A stretch of DNA of 64,000 nucleotides from Prauserella shujinwangii (GTDB lineage: Bacteria; Actinomycetota; Actinomycetes; Mycobacteriales; Pseudonocardiaceae). A program made the translations under genes and the position numbers. Shown here piece after piece: positions 1 to 10,660 of this stretch; the stretch's first letter is position 1; each line of letters begins with the position of its first letter. Location: contig NZ_PVNH01000004.1 in assembly GCF_003001955.1 (NCBI RefSeq), positions 124,001-188,000 of the forward strand, given 5' to 3'. The notes under the pieces were generated by a model that saw nothing but the letters and a program-made list of their open reading frames with translations, was not told the origin of the DNA and did not search any database.

Positions 1-585
1 CCGGAACCACCACGCGTCGAACGACACCGGGAACTCCTTCGGCCGCAGGTCCGCCTGCGCGCGGGCCATCGAGTGCCTGCCGTCGCACGCCACGGTCAGC
101 TCCGCCCGCAGCTCGCCGGTCGCCCCGTCCGCGGTGCGGTAACGCACGCCGCGGACGCGGCCGCCCTCCCGGATCAGCCCGGTGGCCTCCGTGTTCATCC
201 GCAGGGTGAAGGTGGGCTCCTCCGCGGCGGCGTCCGCGAGCAGGTCGAGCAGGTCCCACTGCGGGACCATCGCGATGTAGGGGTGACGCACCCCGACCCG
301 GCGGAGCCGCCGCAGGTCCCCGACCACCACGCGCTCGGACTCGGACACCGGGAACGCGATCTCCTCCAGCCTGCTCTGCGGCAGCCGCGCGAACCGCTCG
401 CCGAGGCCCAGTTCGTCGAGCAGCTGCATCGTGGACGGGTGCACGGTGTCGCCGCGGAAGTCGCGCAGGAAGTCGCTGTGCTTCTCCAGCACGGTCACCT
501 CGACCCCGGCGCGGGCCAGCAGGAGCCCCAGCACCATCCCGGCGGGTCCACCCCCGATCACGGCGCAGGTCGTGCGCTCGGTCAT
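1..585 (-). CDS. FAD-dependent monooxygenase (class A, UbiH/PHBH-like), 3' end cut by window edge
   Basis: The first 195 codons of a flavoprotein hydroxylase read leftward off the window. The Rossmann FAD motif GGGPAG is near residues 10-15. A conserved FRGDTVHPS stretch follows near residue 44, and the second flavin motif CDGRHS is near residue 165, in the order expected for class A NAD(P)H-dependent aromatic or polyketide hydroxylases. The ATG follows a purine-rich AGGGGTGAG. An AT-rich perfect palindrome covers its likely promoter, and gltX is divergent. The substrate cannot be inferred, and the substrate-binding half lies outside the window. Confidence 0.85.
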   Translation of the reverse strand, partial: MTERTTCAVIGGGPAGMVLGLLLARAGVEVTVLEKHSDFLRDFRGDTVHPSTMQLLDELGLGERFARLPQSRLEEIAFPVSESERVVVGDLRRLRRVGVRHPYIAMVPQWDLLDLLADAAAEEPTFTLRMNTEATGLIREGGRVRGVRYRTADGATGELRAELTVACDGRHSMARAQADLRPKEFPVSFDAWWFR

Positions 586-598
586 CGTCGCTCACCCC

Positions 599-620
599 TT
601 ATTCATCATATGTTGAATAA
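599..620 (-). promoter_or_regulatory. AT-rich palindromic operator over the -10 of the monooxygenase gene
   Basis: TTATTCA-N8-TGAATAA is a perfect 7+7 palindrome in DNA that is otherwise very GC-rich. On the minus strand it contains TATGAT, a good -10 box, about 20 nt before the monooxygenase ATG. A repressor bound here would block that promoter. The palindrome size would suit MarR-, TetR- or GntR-type dimers. No regulator gene is visible next to it; it may lie beyond the left edge. Confidence 0.6.
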
Positions 621-674
621 CTCCACGATGCACTCGCCGGGGCGTCCCGTCAAGCGAGATAGGCTGAACGAGCT

Positions 675-2165
675 ATGACTCAGACGACTCAGACCAAGCC
701 GGTGCGTGCTCGCTTCTGCCCCTCGCCGACCGGGACCCCGCACGTCGGCCTGATCCGCACGGCCCTGTTCAACTGGGCGTTCGCCCGCCACCACGGGGGC
801 AGCCTCGTGTTCCGGATCGAGGACACCGACGCGGCGAGGGACACCGAGGAGTCCTACGAGGCGCTGCTCGACGCGCTCCGCTGGCTGGGTCTGGACTGGG
901 ACGAGGGGCCCGAGGTCGGCGGTGAGTTCGGGCCGTACCGGCAGAGCGGGCGCGGGGAGATCTACTCCGACGTCGCGGCCAGGCTGCTGGCGGCGGGCGA
1001 GGTGTACGAGGCCTTCTCGACCAACGAGGAGGTCGAACAGCGCCGCCGCGCCGCGGGGCAGGACACCAAGCTCGGCTACGACAACTACGACCGCGACCTC
1101 ACCGAGGAGCAGAAGGCCGCCTTCCGGGCCGAGGGCCGCTCGCCGGTGCTGCGCCTGCGCATGCCCGACGAGGACATCACCTGGCACGACCTGGTTCGCG
1201 GCGAGATCACGTTCAAGGCGGGCACGATCCCGGACCCGGTGCTGGTGCGGGCCAACGGCCAGCCGCTGTACACCCTCACCAACCCCGTCGACGACGCGCT
1301 CATGCGCATCACGCACGTGTTGCGGGGCGAGGACCTGCTGCCGTCCACACCCCGGCAGATCGCGCTCTACGGCGCCCTGCTGCGGGTGGGCGTCGCCGAC
1401 GTCATGCCCGAGTTCGGTCACCTGCCGTACGTGCTGGGCGAGGGCAACAAGAAGCTGTCCAAACGGGATCCCACGTCCAACCTGTTCCACTACCGTGACC
1501 GCGGCTTCATCCCCGAGGGTCTGCTCAACTACCTCGCGCTGCTGGGCTGGTCGATCGCGGATGACCGGGACATCTTCACCGTCTCCGAGCTCGTCGAGGC
1601 CTTCGAGATCACCAAGGTGAGCGCGAACCCGGCCCGGTTCGACGTGAAGAAGGCCGAGGCCATCAACGGCACCCACGTCCGCGCACTGGCGCCGGACGAC
1701 TTCGCCCGGCGCGTGGTGCCCTACCTCAGCGCCGCGGGCGTGCTCCCGGCCGAGCCCGGCGAGCAGCGGCTGGCCACGCTGCGCGCCATCGCCCCGCTGG
1801 TGCAGGAGCGCGTGACCGTCCTGTCCGACGCCACGGACATGGTCCGCTTCCTGTTCGCCGACGAGGACTCCTTCGCGCCGGAGGAGGCCGCCGCCGCGAA
1901 GGCGCTCGGGCCGGATGCCGAGCCGGTGCTGCGGGCCGCGCTCGCCGCGCTCGAGACGCTGCCCTCCTGGGAGGCCTCCGCGATCGAGCAGGCGCTCAAG
2001 GACGCGCTCGTGGAAGGGCTCGGACTGAAGCCCCGTAAGGCATTCGCTCCGGTCCGCGTCGCCGTTACCGGCCGCACGGTTTCACCACCGTTGTACGAAT
2101 CGATGGAACTGCTCGGGCGAGAGAAGTCGCTCGGTCGGCTGCGTCGCGCGCTGCCGGGCAACTGA
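675..2165 (+). CDS. gltX: Glutamyl-tRNA synthetase
   Basis: This class I aminoacyl-tRNA synthetase of 496 residues charges tRNA-Glu. The HIGH-type motif [10 protein letters not shown] is at residues 16-25 and the KMSKS-type motif KLSKR at residues 260-264. The length is normal for bacterial GltX. A TAGGCT -10 box (660-665) lies only 9 nt before the ATG, so the mRNA leader would be a few bases at most. tRNA-Gln and tRNA-Glu follow within 1.2 kb. In actinobacteria this enzyme is usually non-discriminating and also makes Glu-tRNA-Gln for the GatCAB pathway, so the cluster holds the enzyme and both its likely substrates. Confidence 0.97.
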   Translation: MTQTTQTKPVRARFCPSPTGTPHVGLIRTALFNWAFARHHGGSLVFRIEDTDAARDTEESYEALLDALRWLGLDWDEGPEVGGEFGPYRQSGRGEIYSDVAARLLAAGEVYEAFSTNEEVEQRRRAAGQDTKLGYDNYDRDLTEEQKAAFRAEGRSPVLRLRMPDEDITWHDLVRGEITFKAGTIPDPVLVRANGQPLYTLTNPVDDALMRITHVLRGEDLLPSTPRQIALYGALLRVGVADVMPEFGHLPYVLGEGNKKLSKRDPTSNLFHYRDRGFIPEGLLNYLALLGWSIADDRDIFTVSELVEAFEITKVSANPARFDVKKAEAINGTHVRALAPDDFARRVVPYLSAAGVLPAEPGEQRLATLRAIAPLVQERVTVLSDATDMVRFLFADEDSFAPEEAAAAKALGPDAEPVLRAALAALETLPSWEASAIEQALKDALVEGLGLKPRKAFAPVRVAVTGRTVSPPLYESMELLGREKSLGRLRRALPGN

Positions 2166-2239
2166 GCGTAGAGGTCCTAAACCGAAACAGAGCACGACTT
2201 ATCACCTCGTCAGCCGAGTCGGTATCGGCGAAAGTGCCC

Positions 2240-2245
2240 TAGCCT
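2240..2245 (+). promoter_or_regulatory. -10 box of a probable leaderless promoter (HAD gene)
   Basis: TAGCCT ends 6 nt before the GTG at 2252, which places the expected transcription start on the start codon itself. No Shine-Dalgarno sequence precedes the GTG. No convincing -35 is seen. Confidence 0.45.
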
Positions 2246-2251
2246 CGCGGG

Positions 2252-3034
2252 GTGGATTTTGCGCTTGCCTCCCCGACAGCACCGCAAACCGCCCCCGGGC
2301 TGGATCATGCCGTGCCGTGGGTCCCCCCGGAACTCCGGCTGGTCTGCCTGGACATCGATGACACGCTGATCGATTTCTCCGCCGCGGGGCGAAGATCGCT
2401 CGCGGCGCTGATCGGCAGGATCGACCTGTGGCCGCTGTGGGAGCGCATCACCGACGAGCACGTCGCCAGGGTCGTGGCCGGGGAACTCGACTACGGCGAG
2501 ATGCACGTCCGGCGGTCGCAGGCGTTCCTCGCCGAACTCGGCGCCCTCGTCGACGCGACCGACGTCCTCCAGTTCGAAGCGCGCCGGAAGGAGATGTTGC
2601 GGCGATCCTGGCGGCTGTTCGACGACGTCCTGCCGTGTCTGGAGTGGCTCGCCGCCGCCGGTGTCCGGCTCGCCGCTGTGACCAACGCCTCGGGCGCGCA
2701 CCAGCGGGAGAAGCTCGCGAACCTCGGCCTGCTCGGTTTCTTCGACCACGTCGCGATCGCCGGGGAGGTCGGCGTCGCGAAACCCGATCCGGTGATGTTC
2801 CACTCGGTGTGCGTCGAAGTCGGCTGCGAACCGGCGGAAGCCGTGCACGTGGGGGACAAGCTGGAGACCGACGCCGTCGGGGCGCGGGATGCCGGGCTCG
2901 GCGGGGTCTGGCTCAACCGCGGCGGAGCCGCGAAAGACGTCCCCGCGGGCGTGCACGTCGTCTGCGGGCTGGCCGAGCTTCCTGAGCTGCTCGTTTGCGA
3001 GTTCGCCCGGGTGGGGGTGCCGCTGCCGCGCTGA
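2252..3034 (+). CDS. HAD-superfamily hydrolase
   Basis: This 260-residue haloacid-dehalogenase-type phosphatase has motif I LDIDDT near residues 33-38 (the first Asp is the nucleophile). Motif II is near AVTNAS around residue 145, the motif III lysine is in VAKPDP, and motif IV is GDKLETD. A helical cap lies between motifs I and II, as in the phosphoglycolate phosphatase and HAD-IA groups. The GTG start has no Shine-Dalgarno sequence and follows a TAGCCT -10 box by 6 nt, consistent with a leaderless transcript. The substrate is unknown. It lies between gltX and the tRNA pair with no obvious functional link. Confidence 0.88.
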   Translation: MDFALASPTAPQTAPGLDHAVPWVPPELRLVCLDIDDTLIDFSAAGRRSLAALIGRIDLWPLWERITDEHVARVVAGELDYGEMHVRRSQAFLAELGALVDATDVLQFEARRKEMLRRSWRLFDDVLPCLEWLAAAGVRLAAVTNASGAHQREKLANLGLLGFFDHVAIAGEVGVAKPDPVMFHSVCVEVGCEPAEAVHVGDKLETDAVGARDAGLGGVWLNRGGAAKDVPAGVHVVCGLAELPELLVCEFARVGVPLPR

Positions 3035-3128
3035 CCGCGCCAACCCCCGGTGCGGGGCGTTCCCTGCGGTGGTCTAGTATTTCTTCCCGGTGGTGCTGAG
3101 CAGGACAACGCTCCGGCTCAGCGCTCCT

Positions 3129-3200
3129 TGGGGTATGGTGTAATTGGCAGCACGACTGATTCTGGTTCAGTTAGTCTAGGTTCGAGTCCTGGTACCCCAG
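3129..3200 (+). tRNA. tRNA-Gln (CTG)
   Basis: The cloverleaf has acceptor TGGGGTA paired with TACCCCA and discriminator G at 3200. The anticodon stem ACTGA/TCAGT closes the loop TTCTGGT with anticodon CTG at 3162-3164, and the T-loop contains TTCGAGT. No CCA is encoded. A TAGTAT -10-like box is at 3075-3080. A 7-bp hairpin GCTGAGC/GCTCAGC lies in the leader between that box and the tRNA. Confidence 0.97.
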
Positions 3201-3251
3201 CTGCGAAGAGGAAAACCGGGTCTGGTAAGTTCTCTTCAGCAACAAGGACAA

Positions 3252-3324
3252 GCCCCCGTCGTCTAGCGGCCTAGGACGCCGGCCTCTCACGCCGGTAGCG
3301 TGGGTTCGAATCCCATCGGGGGTA
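3252..3324 (+). tRNA. tRNA-Glu (CTC)
   Basis: Acceptor GCCCCCG pairs with CGGGGGT (terminal G-U), with discriminator A. The anticodon stem CCGGC/GCCGG closes the loop CTCTCAC with anticodon CTC, and the T-loop is TTCGAAT. It is 51 nt after tRNA-Gln and is probably co-transcribed with it, then ended by the terminator that follows. Confidence 0.97.
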
Positions 3325-3336
3325 CGCGAAAGGTGG

Positions 3337-3378
3337 AAGGCCCTGTCTGCGGAAAGCGCAGACAGGGCCTTTCGTTTT
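3337..3378 (+). terminator. Strong intrinsic terminator after the tRNA pair
   Basis: A perfect 15-bp stem (3337-3351 with 3357-3371) with a GAAAG loop is followed by the T-rich tail TTTCGTTTT. This is the most classical Rho-independent terminator in the window. Confidence 0.95.
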
Positions 3379-3387
3379 GTGTCTTGT

Positions 3388-3436
3388 GGGGGTCGAACCC
3401 CCACACCCCCGCCGGGGGCAAGCCCCCTGGACCCCC
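3388..3436. repeat. G/C-tract palindromic element
   Basis: GGGGGTC (3388-3394) pairs with GACCCCC (3430-3436), and inside it GGGGGC-AA-GCCCCC (3414-3427) is a second inverted repeat. There is no coding potential. It may be a genomic repeat or a back-up terminator between the convergent tRNA unit and ndgR. Confidence 0.55.
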
Positions 3437-3472
3437 GTAGGTCGCCGATGTGCACGGGGGCCGGTGCGGGGT

Positions 3473-3520
3473 GGTCGTGAGCGGGAAACGTGGTTCGCGC
3501 CACGTTGGTCACGCACGACC
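3473..3520. repeat. Family A gene-end palindrome, degenerate copy
   Basis: Two 21-nt arms (3473-3493 and 3500-3520) pair at their outer 7 bp (GGTCGTG) and inner 7 bp (AACGTGG), but the middle has diverged. The inner motif and the overall plan match the other family A copies. It abuts the ndgR stop codon, between convergent transcription units. Confidence 0.55.
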
Positions 3521-3521
3521 G

Positions 3522-4241
3522 TCAGACGCGCTCCTGCAGGGCCTCCGCCGCCGCCAGCAGGTCCGCCGCCCAGCGGGCGCCCGGCTTGCGGCCGATCCGC
3601 TCCACCGGCCCCGACACCGACACGGCCGCCACCACCGCACCCGCCGAGTCCCGCACCGGAGCGGACACACTGGCCACTCCCGGCTCGCGCTCCGCCACGC
3701 TCTGCGCCCAGCCCCGCCTGCGCACCTCCAGCAACGTCCGCTCCCCGAACACCGCCTCGGCGAGGATCGCCCGCTGCGTGTGCGGGTCCGACCACGCGGC
3801 GAGCACCTTCGCGCCCGAACCCGCCGTCATCGGCAACCGCGCCCCCACCGGAACGGTGTCCCGGAGCCCGCTCGGCGGTTCCGCCGTCGCCACGCACACC
3901 CGCTGCACGCCGTCCCTGCGGTACAACTGGACGCTCTCGCCCGTGATGTCCCGCAACTTGGGCAGCACGGTCGCCGCCGCGTCCAGCAGTGGATCGGCCG
4001 TGCCGCCGGCGAGCTCGGCCAGCGCGGACCCCGGGCGCCAGCGGCCGTCGGCCCCGCGGCGCAGCATGCGGTGCACCTCGAGGCCCACGGCGAGCCGGTG
4101 CGCCGTCGCCCTGGGCAGTCCGGTGCGTGAGCACAGTTCGGCGAGCCCGCACGGCTCCTCCGCGACGGCGTGCAACACGGCTACGGCCTTGTCCAGGACT
4201 CCGATACCGCTGTGCTGGTTGTTAGGGCTATCCTGTCCCAC
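3522..4241 (-). CDS. ndgR: IclR-family regulator of leucine biosynthesis (NdgR/LtbR type)
   Basis: This 239-residue IclR-type repressor or activator has an N-terminal winged HTH (around [19 protein letters not shown], residues 32-50) and a C-terminal effector domain. The N-terminus and the position divergent from leuC match NdgR of Streptomyces and LtbR of Corynebacterium, which control leu and other amino-acid genes. The GTG start (4241) has no Shine-Dalgarno sequence. A minus-strand TATAGT -10 ends 8 nt upstream, so the mRNA is probably leaderless. An inverted repeat sits in that promoter's spacer and suggests autoregulation. Confidence 0.9.
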   Translation of the reverse strand: MGQDSPNNQHSGIGVLDKAVAVLHAVAEEPCGLAELCSRTGLPRATAHRLAVGLEVHRMLRRGADGRWRPGSALAELAGGTADPLLDAAATVLPKLRDITGESVQLYRRDGVQRVCVATAEPPSGLRDTVPVGARLPMTAGSGAKVLAAWSDPHTQRAILAEAVFGERTLLEVRRRGWAQSVAEREPGVASVSAPVRDSAGAVVAAVSVSGPVERIGRKPGARWAADLLAAAEALQERV

Positions 4242-4249
4242 GAAGCGAT

Positions 4250-4277
4250 ACTATATTCCCGCAGTTTGGGAAGTCCA
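4250..4277 (-). promoter_or_regulatory. ndgR promoter with IclR-type operator in its spacer
   Basis: Read on the minus strand, -35-like TGGACT (4277-4272) and -10 TATAGT (4255-4250) are 16 nt apart. The spacer holds the inverted repeat TTCCC-N7-GGGAA (4256-4272). A second weaker repeat, GTCC-N8-GGAC, lies at 4273-4288 toward leuC. NdgR binding here could serve both divergent genes. I could not fix the leuC -10. Confidence 0.55.
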
Positions 4278-4343
4278 GATCTTGGGACGAGCGTGTTCCC
4301 CCTGTCCCGCTCGTGCCCGACCAACCTCGTAGGAGGAGCCCTG

Positions 4344-5759
<1,416 letters not shown>

Positions 5760-5778
5760 CCCCGGAGGTAGACCCACC

Positions 5779-6378
5779 ATGGAGCCGTTCACCAAGCACA
5801 CCGGCGTCGGGGTGCCCCTGCGCAGGTCCAACGTGGACACTGACCAGATCATCCCGGCCGTCTACCTGAAGCGCGTCAGCCGGACCGGCTTCGAGGACGG
5901 CCTGTTCGCCGCCTGGCGCTCCGACGAGCACTTCGTCCTCAACCAGCAGCCCTACCGGCAGGGCAGCGTCCTCGTCGCGGGACCCGACTTCGGCACCGGC
6001 TCGTCCCGGGAGCACGCCGTCTGGGCCCTGATGAACTACGGCTTCCGGGTCGTCATCTCGTCCCGCTTCGCCGACATCTTCCGGGGCAACGCCGGCAAGC
6101 AGGGCCTGGTGGCCGCCCAGTGCGAGCAGGCCGACGTCGAGCTGCTGTGGAAGCTGCTCGAGAACGAGCCCGGCACGGAGGTCACCGTGGACCTCGAGAC
6201 GAAGACGGTACGAGCCAAGGACTTCACCGCGGGCTTCTCGATCGACGACTACACCCGCTGGCGGCTGCTCGAGGGACTGGATGACATCGCTCTCACCCTG
6301 CGACACGCCGACGACATCGACGCGTTCGAGGCTCGGCGGCCCTCCTGGAAGCCCGTGACGACCCCGCAGACGACGTAG
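5779..6378 (+). CDS. leuD: 3-isopropylmalate dehydratase, small subunit
   Basis: This 199-residue swivel-domain subunit partners LeuC. The substrate-contacting region [14 protein letters not shown] is near residues 17-30, and [13 protein letters not shown], the conserved active-site turn, is near residues 72-84. A GGAGG ribosome site lies 7 nt before the ATG. It is the last gene of the leuCD operon, followed by a 10-bp hairpin. Confidence 0.97.
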   Translation: MEPFTKHTGVGVPLRRSNVDTDQIIPAVYLKRVSRTGFEDGLFAAWRSDEHFVLNQQPYRQGSVLVAGPDFGTGSSREHAVWALMNYGFRVVISSRFADIFRGNAGKQGLVAAQCEQADVELLWKLLENEPGTEVTVDLETKTVRAKDFTAGFSIDDYTRWRLLEGLDDIALTLRHADDIDAFEARRPSWKPVTTPQTT

Positions 6379-6384
6379 CGGACA

Positions 6385-6411
6385 CGGATTCCCTGCTCAG
6401 AAGGGAATCCG
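6385..6411 (+). terminator. Hairpin after leuD
   Basis: CGGATTCCCT and AGGGAATCCG form a perfect 10-bp stem with a 7-nt loop 6 nt after the leuD stop. There is no U-tract, so it may be a U-less terminator or a 3' stabiliser. Confidence 0.6.
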
Positions 6412-6608
6412 GCCTCGGCCGACGGCCGGCGAAACCACGCCAGACGGCACGCGGAACGGCCCCGAACGGGTACCTCGGGGGGCGGAAGCCCCCACCCGAT
6501 AAGGAAGAAATCCGCGTGCCGTTTGGAATTTGTGCTGCATTGGTAATACCGTGTGCGCAAGTCGGCCGGTGTGGCCGTGCAACACGTAGTTCTTCATGGA
6601 GGACTGGA

Positions 6609-7262
6609 ATGGCCAACAAGGCCCAGCTGATCGAGGCGCTTTCCGAGCGTCTGGGCGACAAGAAGGTCGCGTCCCAGGCTGTCGACAACCTCGTCGACAT
6701 CATCATCCGTACGGTCAACAAGGGCGAGAAGGTGAACATCACCGGCTTCGGGGTGTTCGAGAAGCGCGCCCGTGCGGCCCGTACCGCGAGGAACCCGCGC
6801 ACGGGTGAGACCGTGCGCGTGAAGAAGACCAACGTCCCGGCCTTCCGTGCCGGCACCACCTTCAAGGACGTGGTGAGCGGCGCGAAGAAGCTGCCGAAGG
6901 CGACCGCGAAGCGGGCCACGGCCACGTCGCGGACCTCCTCCGGTACCACCAGCCGCAGCACGTCCACGCGGACGGCCGCCAGCAGGCCTTCCGCCACGCG
7001 GAGCACGACCTCGCGGACCAGGGCCACGACCACGGCTCGCGGCACGGCGTCGTCGCGCAGCACGGCGACGAAGCCCGCTTCTCGGTCCACGGCCACGAAG
7101 AGCACCACCAAGGCTGCTCCGAAGACCGCGGCCAAGAGCACCACCGCGAAGAAGTCGACGACCGCCAAGGCGGCCCCGAAGACCGCGGCGAAGTCCACGA
7201 CCAAGGCTGCGCCGAAGTCGACGGCGAAGAAGACCACCGCCGCGGCCAAGAAGAAGAAGTAG
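6609..7262 (+). CDS. hupB: Nucleoid protein HU with long Lys/Ala/Ser/Thr-rich tail (HupB/HupS type)
   Basis: This 217-residue protein has an HU domain in residues 1-90, with the IHF/HU core [18 protein letters not shown] followed by [18 protein letters not shown] low-complexity basic tail of about 125 residues, rich in K, A, T, S and R with AAKSTT and KKTTAA repeats, follows and recalls histone H1. Mycobacterial HupB and Streptomyces HupS share this plan. A GGAGG site precedes the ATG, which excludes an in-frame upstream start. It binds DNA without strong sequence preference and compacts the nucleoid. It follows leuCD as in M. tuberculosis and converges on mutT1. Confidence 0.96.
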   Translation: MANKAQLIEALSERLGDKKVASQAVDNLVDIIIRTVNKGEKVNITGFGVFEKRARAARTARNPRTGETVRVKKTNVPAFRAGTTFKDVVSGAKKLPKATAKRATATSRTSSGTTSRSTSTRTAASRPSATRSTTSRTRATTTARGTASSRSTATKPASRSTATKSTTKAAPKTAAKSTTAKKSTTAKAAPKTAAKSTTKAAPKSTAKKTTAAAKKKK

Positions 7263-7314
7263 CGACCCGGGAACGGGCCGGAGATCCCCGGATCGTCCGG
7301 TTTCAGCGACTTCT

Positions 7315-7352
7315 CGGCAGGGCCCCGCGCCGGACGGCGCGGGGCCCTGCCG
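7315..7352. terminator. Bidirectional hairpin between hupB and mutT1
   Basis: A perfect 17-bp GC-rich stem (7315-7331 with 7336-7352) with loop GGAC lies between two convergent genes. There is no U-run on either side, so it would act as a U-less (I-shaped) terminator if it terminates. Confidence 0.75.
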
Positions 7353-7405
7353 CATCCGGGACCACCACGAGCCCGCCGGATCCCCGGCCGCGGCGGTGCC
7401 GCCCG

Positions 7406-8374
7406 TCAGCGCTCGGCGGGCACCGGAGAGGGCAGCGGGCTCGCGAAGTAGTCGGCGTCCACCAGCCGCGGACCCGTGCCGTCGGCGGGATCGGCGAACG
7501 ACAGCAACCACAGCGAGCCCTTCTTGCTCGCCACCGTGCCGTGCTTGACGGCGCTCAGCTCGACGCCGTCCCGGTCGGCCAGCGTGCCCACCACGTCCGG
7601 GATGACACCGCCCTGACTGCACACCACCGGCGTGCCGCCGTCCGCGACGATCGCGAGCAGCCGCGCCGTCCCGAGCACGGGATCGGCCCAGTAGCCCTCC
7701 TCCGACAGCAGCGGTTCGTGGCCGACCTCCACCCCGAGGTCCTCGGCGACGCCCTGCACCGTCTGCACGCACCGCAGCCGCGGTGCGGACAGCACCCGGT
7801 CCGGGCGGAACGCCCGCACCAGCAGCCGCAGCGCGTCCGCCTGCCGGAAACCCGCCTCCGACAGCGGGCGCAGGTCGTCGTCGCCCGTCCACTCCTCGCG
7901 CTTGCCCGCCTTCGCGTGCCGCACCAGCAGCAGCGTGGTGAGCCGGGCGGGCACCGCGCAGAACTCGCGCAACACGGCGACGTCACCGGAATAGCTCAGC
8001 ACCGTCTCCGCCTCCGAGGGCGGCAGCCAGCGCAGCTCGTCGACCTCCTCGTTCGGTTCGAAACGTCCCGCACACGCCTCGGCGCTGAAGAAGTCGACGG
8101 CTTTCCGTACCCGCCCGCGGCGGCCGGAAACGTCGTATTCGATCCGTTGGAGGAAACGGCCGAGGACGGAGTCGTAGCCGGTTTCCTCCCGCAGTTCCCG
8201 GACGGCGGCCACGGGGGCGGTTTCGCCCGGATCGAGCTTTCCCTTCGGCAGCGACCAGTCGCCGTAACGGGGCCGGTGCACGACGGCGACCTCGACGTCG
8301 CTCCCGTCGCCCGGCCGCCACAGGACCGCGCCCGCCGCCCGGACCGCGACTCGCTGTTCGGCCACGTGCGTCAC
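7406..8374 (-). CDS. mutT1: MutT1-like Nudix hydrolase fused to a histidine phosphatase domain
   Basis: This 322-residue two-domain enzyme has an N-terminal Nudix box (pattern GX5EX7REXXEEXG, starting GKLDPGE) near residues 49-71. A C-terminal phosphoglycerate-mutase-like domain has the RHG-type motif LLVRHAKAG near residue 172. The mycobacterial relative removes 8-oxo-(d)GTP and acts on dinucleoside polyphosphates. The chosen GTG at 8374 overlaps the ppk stop codon (GTGA), indicating translational coupling. A second GTG at 8365 is possible. Confidence 0.93.
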   Translation of the reverse strand: MTHVAEQRVAVRAAGAVLWRPGDGSDVEVAVVHRPRYGDWSLPKGKLDPGETAPVAAVRELREETGYDSVLGRFLQRIEYDVSGRRGRVRKAVDFFSAEACAGRFEPNEEVDELRWLPPSEAETVLSYSGDVAVLREFCAVPARLTTLLLVRHAKAGKREEWTGDDDLRPLSEAGFRQADALRLLVRAFRPDRVLSAPRLRCVQTVQGVAEDLGVEVGHEPLLSEEGYWADPVLGTARLLAIVADGGTPVVCSQGGVIPDVVGTLADRDGVELSAVKHGTVASKKGSLWLLSFADPADGTGPRLVDADYFASPLPSPVPAER

Positions 8375-10596
8375 CCGGTCGCCCCGTGCTTGCGGAGAAG
8401 CTCCACCTGGTGGTCGCGGACCTGGGAACCGTCCGCGGGCGACGGGATCCATTCGCCGACCGAGGTGAGCACCCAGCAGCGCGTCACCGGGTCCAGCGCG
8501 GAGTCGAGCACGTCGCCGAGTTGGGCGGCGAGCCTGCGGTCCTTGACCCGGACCATCGCCTCGATCCGGCGGTCCAGGTTGCGGTGCATCATGTCGGCGC
8601 TGCCGATCCAGTACTCGCCCGCGCCCCGGAAGTGGAACACCCGGGAGTGCTCCAGGAACCGTCCGAGGATCGAGCGCACGGAGATGTTGTCGGAGAGCCC
8701 CGGCACGCCGGGCTTCAGCGAGCAGATGCCGCGCACCACGATCTCCACCGGCACACCCGCCTGGGACGCCCGGTAGAGCTGGTCGATGATCTGCTCGTCG
8801 ACGAGCGAGTTGCACTTGATGCGCACGCCCGCGGCGGCGCCGGACTCGGCGAGGGCGATCTCCTCGGCGATCCGCTGCAGGATGCCGCGCCGGATCCCGT
8901 TCGGTGACGTGAGCACGTTGCGGTAGTGCTCCTGCCGCGAGTATCCGGTGAGCACGTTGAACAGGTCGGTGAGGTCCGCGCCGATCTCCGGGTCGGCCGT
9001 CAGCAACCCCATGTCCTCGTACAACCGGGCGGTCTTCGGGTTGTAGTTGCCGGTGCCGATGTGGCAGTAGCGCCGGATCGTGGCGCCCTCCTGCCGCACC
9101 ACCATCGCCACCTTGCAGTGCGTCTTGAGGCCCACGAGCCCGTACACGACGTGCACACCCGACCGTTCCAGTGTGCGTGCCCACGTGATGTTGGCCTGCT
9201 CGTCGAAGCGGGCCTTGATCTCCACCAGCGCCACGACCTGCTTGCCCGCCTCGGCCGCGTCGATGAGCGCGTCGACGATCGGCGAGTCGCCCGAGGTGCG
9301 GTACAGCGTCTGCTTGATCGCCAGCACCTTGTCGTCGGCCGCGGCCTGCTCGATGAAGCGCTGCACGCTCGTGGAGAACGAGTCGTAGGGGTGGTGCACC
9401 AGCACGTCGCCCTCGCGCAGGGTGGCGAAGACGCTCTTCGGCGTCTCCCGCTCACCGAAGGCGGGATGCGTGGCCGGCACGAAAGGGCGGTCCTTGAGCT
9501 CCTTCCGGTCCACCGCGGCGAGCTGGTGCAGGCACGTCAGGTCGAGCAGTCCGGGAACCTCCACCACGTCGCCGGGATCGACCTCCAGCTCCCGCAGCAG
9601 CAGCTCCAGCACGTGCTCGCTCATGTCCTGCGCGACCTCCAGCCGCACCGGCGGGCCGAACCGCCGCTGCGCGAGTTCCCGCTCCAGCGCCTGCAGCAGG
9701 TCCTCGTCGCGGTCCTCCTCGACCTCGAAGTCGGCGTTGCGCGTGACGCGGAACACGTGGTGCTCGATCACCTCGACGCCGCTGAACAGTTCGTCCAGGT
9801 GTGCCGCGATGAGCTCCTCCAGCGGCAGGAACGTCGCCGCCGTGCTGTCCCTGCGCTCCTCGACGCGGATGAGCCGCGGCACGTTGTTGGGCACCTTGAC
9901 CCTGGCGAAGCGCTCGGTGCCGCCCTCGGGGTCCCGCACCGTCACCGCGAGGTTCAGCGAGAGCCCCGAGATGTACGGGAACGGGTGCGCCGGGTCCACC
10001 GCGAGCGGGGTGAGCACCGGGAAGATCTGGTCGCTGAAGTAGCGGGACAGCCGCAGCCGGTCGGAGGCGTCCAGATCGGACCAGGACACGATCCGGATGC
10101 CCTCGGCCGCCAGCGCGGGCCGGACCCGCTCCTCGAAGGCCGCCGTGTGCCGCTCGACCAGGTCCTGGTTGCGCTTGGCGATGTAGGTGAGCTGTTCCCG
10201 GGGGGTGAGCCCGTCGGCGCTGCGCACGGACAGCCCGGTCTCGTCGCGGCGCTTCAGGCCCGCGACCCGGACCATGTAGAACTCGTCCAAATTGGAAGCG
10301 AAGATCGCGAGGAACTTCGCCCGCTCGAGCAGCGGCTGGGACTCGTCCTCGGCCAGGGCGAGCACGCGGGCGTTGAAGTCCTGCCAGGAGAGCTCCCGGT
10401 TGAAGTAGCGGTCGTCGGGCAGCGTGTCGGCGAGCGGCTGCGCCCCCGTGGCCGCGGGCGGCGCCGACGGCACCGCCCGCACCTCGCGGATCCGCCCGTC
10501 GGGGTCCGCGACGCCGGGCGGCGGGGCGGTGGTCACGGTCCGCCGCGGGTGCTCGGGTGGCCGTGGGGCAGCCGGTTGGCTCTCGTCGTTGCTCAC
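8371..10596 (-). CDS. ppk: Polyphosphate kinase 1
   Basis: This 741-residue PPK1 reversibly builds polyphosphate from ATP. The four-domain order is visible: an N-terminal helical domain (ending [18 protein letters not shown]), the head domain, and two phospholipase-D-like C domains with the autophosphorylated histidine in [11 protein letters not shown] (about residue 512) and a second conserved stretch around [15 protein letters not shown]. An Ala/Pro-rich extension of about 65 residues precedes the N-domain. The GTG start at 10596 is supported by homology and by a nearby purine stretch only. It is coupled to mutT1 as in M. tuberculosis. Confidence 0.96.
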   Translation of the reverse strand: MSNDESQPAAPRPPEHPRRTVTTAPPPGVADPDGRIREVRAVPSAPPAATGAQPLADTLPDDRYFNRELSWQDFNARVLALAEDESQPLLERAKFLAIFASNLDEFYMVRVAGLKRRDETGLSVRSADGLTPREQLTYIAKRNQDLVERHTAAFEERVRPALAAEGIRIVSWSDLDASDRLRLSRYFSDQIFPVLTPLAVDPAHPFPYISGLSLNLAVTVRDPEGGTERFARVKVPNNVPRLIRVEERRDSTAATFLPLEELIAAHLDELFSGVEVIEHHVFRVTRNADFEVEEDRDEDLLQALERELAQRRFGPPVRLEVAQDMSEHVLELLLRELEVDPGDVVEVPGLLDLTCLHQLAAVDRKELKDRPFVPATHPAFGERETPKSVFATLREGDVLVHHPYDSFSTSVQRFIEQAAADDKVLAIKQTLYRTSGDSPIVDALIDAAEAGKQVVALVEIKARFDEQANITWARTLERSGVHVVYGLVGLKTHCKVAMVVRQEGATIRRYCHIGTGNYNPKTARLYEDMGLLTADPEIGADLTDLFNVLTGYSRQEHYRNVLTSPNGIRRGILQRIAEEIALAESGAAAGVRIKCNSLVDEQIIDQLYRASQAGVPVEIVVRGICSLKPGVPGLSDNISVRSILGRFLEHSRVFHFRGAGEYWIGSADMMHRNLDRRIEAMVRVKDRRLAAQLGDVLDSALDPVTRCWVLTSVGEWIPSPADGSQVRDHQVELLRKHGATG

Positions 10597-10660
10597 ACCT
10601 GCATTGTTCCCCACGAAGGCAAGGGTCGCGTGTATCCAGCGCAACGCCTCGGTGAGCAAC

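Noticed and set aside
3411-3428. GGGGGCAAGCCCCC as a rifamycin-associated element
   Set aside because: It resembles only half of the known element core and lies at a terminator region between tRNA-Glu and ndgR, not upstream of the HelD gene. No such element is seen in 39369-39490.
4242-4343. Leucine leader peptide (attenuation) before leuC
   Set aside because: No short ORF with a run of Leu codons and no terminator-antiterminator pair is present; the IclR-type site explains control better.
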